Assembly (NCBI GenBank): GCA_021825225.1
Contig: JAKAIH010000143.1
Location: forward strand, 1-7,040
Length of the DNA: 7,040 nucleotides
Origin: Pseudomonadota bacterium
GTDB lineage: Bacteria > Pseudomonadota > Gammaproteobacteria > Burkholderiales > SG8-39
Reading direction: 5' to 3'
In this document: positions 6,055 to 7,040 of the stretch, one piece after another
Layout: each line of letters opens with the position of its first letter
Numbering within the stretch: position 1 is the stretch's first letter
Program-made: the position numbers and the translations under genes
Notes under the pieces: model-generated
What the model saw: only the letters and a program-made list of their open reading frames with translations
What the model was told of the DNA's origin: nothing
Database searches by the model: none

Positions 6055-6300
6055 ATGCCGACAACACTGACCCTGAAGAACATTCCCGACGCCGTGTACG
6101 AGCGATTGAAGCTCTCTGCGGAAACGCACCGTCGCAGCTTGAACAGCGAGGCAATCGTGTGCTTGGAATCGGTGCTACTTCCGACCAAGGTGATGCCTGG
6201 TGAGAGGCTGGCACGGGCGCGCGAACTGCGCGCCGCGCTACCTCAAGGCAAGTTCCGTGCTCGTGACATAGACGCCACCAAACGCGAGGGCCGCCCGTGA
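6055..6300 (+). CDS. vapB: FitA/VapB-like ribbon-helix-helix antitoxin
   Basis: An 81-residue protein. Residues 3-38 (LTLKNIPDAVYERLKLSAET, then HRRSLNSEAIVCLE) form an Arc/FitA-type ribbon-helix-helix DNA-binding domain: the TLTLKNIP strand contacts the operator and two helices dimerise. The C-terminal half (ERLARARELRAALPQGKFRARDID) is the flexible part that would thread into the toxin's active site. The stop TGA overlaps the GTG start of the PIN toxin (GTGA), the usual coupled antitoxin-toxin order. It would repress its own operon, probably at the inverted repeat at 6021-6044, as toxin-antitoxin complex. Its family is clear; the symbol denotes the class rather than a named orthologue. Confidence 0.87.
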   Translation: MPTTLTLKNIPDAVYERLKLSAETHRRSLNSEAIVCLESVLLPTKVMPGERLARARELRAALPQGKFRARDIDATKREGRP

Positions 6301-6692
6301 TTGTGGTTGACTCGAATGTGCTCGCGTACCTGTACCTGCCATGCGAGTACACCGCCGCAGCGGAAGCGTTGCTAGAGCGAGACTCCGATTGGGCGGCGCC
6401 AATTCTCTGGCGTAGCGAGTTTCGCAACATTTTGGCTGGCTATATACGACGCAAGGTCATTTCGTTCGAACACGCCAACAGCCTGCAAAGCGAAGCAGAG
6501 AGCTTGCTTGAAGGTTCTGAGTTCGAGGTTGATTCTCGTACGGTGCTCGAACTCGTACGCGATAGCGACTGCTCTGCATACGACTGTGAGTTCGTCGCGC
6601 TGGCAATAAAGCTCGACACTCGATTGGTGACAATGGACAAGAAACTGCTACGAGCCTTTCCGAAGCTCACCATTGCTCTCTCTGCGGGCTAA
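6297..6692 (+). CDS. vapC: PIN-domain toxin, VapC/FitB family ribonuclease
   Basis: A complete 131-residue PIN-domain protein of normal length. The conserved acidic residues that bind metal are visible: Asp5 in VVDSNVL, Glu41 in WRSEFRN, Asp96 in SAYDCEFVALA and Asp114 in VTMDKKL. VapC toxins are Mg2+-dependent ribonucleases that cut tRNA or rRNA and arrest growth; the target here is unknown. The start is the GTG at 6297, overlapping the antitoxin stop by three bases; it gives the standard MIVVDSN opening. The stop codon (6690-6692) lies on the integron core site GGCTAAC, so the gene fills the cassette to its end. It is probably active, since all catalytic acids are intact. Confidence 0.9.
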   Translation: MIVVDSNVLAYLYLPCEYTAAAEALLERDSDWAAPILWRSEFRNILAGYIRRKVISFEHANSLQSEAESLLEGSEFEVDSRTVLELVRDSDCSAYDCEFVALAIKLDTRLVTMDKKLLRAFPKLTIALSAG

Positions 6693-6693
6693 C
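6687..6693 (-). other. Third integron core site (GTTAGCC) at the cassette/IS border
   Basis: On the minus strand GTTAGCC has one mismatch to GTTRRRY. It is the R' box expected from the preceding cassette, with crossover between 6693 and 6692. The rest of that preceding attC is missing and replaced by the IS end from 6694. Seven bases alone would be weak; the support is its perfect complementarity to GGCTAAC of attC-B. Confidence 0.5.
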
Positions 6694-7040
6694 GAGGCTG
6701 TAGAAAAACCCGCTTTTGGCGCGACCGCCACTGAGCGAGTTGATGCAGTGTTGTTGTGTGCGGCATGTTGATGGTCGTTAGCGAATATGCGTCACGGGAA
6801 AGCGAATCGGTTCTTGCCATTTCTACCTACGTTCCATATCCATGATGCGCCAGCTTTTCGATGTTGTGAACCAGGCAATATAGATTCCACTGTGTATTCA
6901 CCTTTGACCGAGTACGCAGCGTGAATCGATCCAGCCGCTTGTTGTGCCGCAGGTTGCCGAACACGGGTTCGACGATGGCGATGCGCCGAGCATAGAGCAC
7001 GCGACCCCGGTCGCTGTCGATCGCCTGCTTCATGCGCTCG
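6694..7040 (-). mobile_element. IS1182-family insertion sequence, one end (rest outside window)
   Basis: The end begins with GAGGCTGTAGAAAAACCC (6694-6711), similar to the terminal repeats of IS1182-family elements as I recall them. About 115 bases without a gene follow, then the transposase C-terminus on the minus strand. Its exact first base could be anywhere from 6694 to 6697. The other end, and so any target duplication, is outside the window. It abuts the integron core site with one base between. Confidence 0.7.
6827..7040 (-). CDS. IS1182-family transposase, C-terminal fragment (continues past window)
   Basis: About 71 codons are visible and the frame is open to the right edge, so the ATG at 7033 is internal. 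The sequence has IAIVEPVFGNLRHNKRLDRF and then RSKVNTQWNLYCLVHNIEKL, the hallmark ending of IS1182-type DDE transposases; the Glu in VEPVFGN is expected to be the last catalytic acid. The stop at 6827 lies about 130 bases from the IS end. Whether the transposase is intact upstream cannot be seen. Confidence 0.88.
   Translation of the reverse strand, partial: ERMKQAIDSDRGRVLYARRIAIVEPVFGNLRHNKRLDRFTLRTRSKVNTQWNLYCLVHNIEKLAHHGYGT

Larger units (their letters stand above)
5922..6692 (-). mobile_element. Integron gene cassette 2 carrying an antisense VapBC-like module
   Basis: On the minus strand the cassette would run from TTAGCC (6692-6687) to the G at 5922, 771 bp. Its last G and first six bases give GTTAGCC, a perfect 7/7 reverse complement of its R'' box GGCTAAC at 5982-5976. 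Its genes lie on the + strand, opposite to the cassette direction, with their own promoter. The vapC stop codon falls on the last three bases. If the attC-B orientation were reversed, the same DNA would be a forward cassette ending in an attC cut by the IS at 6694; the core boxes alone are symmetric and cannot separate the two. Confidence 0.6.

Noticed and set aside
5909..6673. Minus-strand frames opposite vapBC (5909-6430 and 6440-6673), considered as forward genes of cassette 2
   Set aside because: They would fit the cassette direction, but they show no recognisable domain, while the + strand has intact RHH and PIN motifs with coupled start and stop.
5916..6692. The cassettes read in the + direction (vapBC forward, BrnT pair reversed)
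   Set aside because: The core boxes allow it, but attC-A clearly has minus-strand features: TCAAGC against TAAGC, CCGCTTAGCTC, and GTTGGAT fitting GTTRRRY. attC-B has its extra bases on the side expected for the minus orientation. Not fully excluded for attC-B.

Overview
The window looks like a GC-rich betaproteobacterial chromosome. The left part carries the 3' end of a yhdP-type AsmA-like gene followed by a Nit1/Nit2-type amidase, a pairing I recall from Betaproteobacteria, where tldD commonly comes next. The species cannot be named from this sequence. There are no rRNA or tRNA genes, no CRISPR array, and no gene-free stretch over 300 bases.

Layout. Bases 1-3076 (+ strand): the C-terminal ~740 codons of YhdP, open to the left edge, then a 269-residue carbon-nitrogen hydrolase. 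Bases 3098-4210 (- strand, convergent): a membrane-anchored protein of unknown function with an N-terminal KLxLPK repeat and two DUF2059-like motifs. Bases 4359-5183 (- strand): an exported SAM-dependent methyltransferase-like protein. Its open frame runs upstream into what looks like the first helix of a LysE/RhtB-family exporter, and that remnant begins exactly at an integron crossover point.

Bases 5259-6693 are the most interesting part: two integron gene cassettes in tandem, each carrying a toxin-antitoxin pair. Two attC-like hairpins (5259-5321 and 5916-5982) and a third core site (6687-6693) mark the borders. In the orientation chosen (- strand), each cassette's R'' box is a perfect 7/7 complement of the R' box rebuilt from its own last base and first six bases. 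This is the rule expected for excisable circular cassettes. Cassette 1 (657 bp) holds a BrnT-like toxin and a ribbon-helix-helix antitoxin, reads toward its attC, and has its own promoter. The antitoxin's last 16 residues are encoded by the attC. Cassette 2 (771 bp) holds a FitA/VapB-like antitoxin and a PIN-domain VapC toxin, on the strand opposite to the inferred cassette direction, with a promoter whose -10 is overlapped by an inverted repeat (candidate autoregulatory operator). The cassette genes appear lower in GC and different in codon use from the genes on the left.

Bases 6694-7040 are the end of an IS1182-family element: the terminal repeat, about 115 bp of non-coding DNA, and the C-terminus of the transposase (- strand) running off the right edge. 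The IS terminus sits one base from the crossover point of cassette 2. No integrase gene is visible, so this could be a cassette cluster without integrase, or part of an integron whose intI lies beyond the IS.
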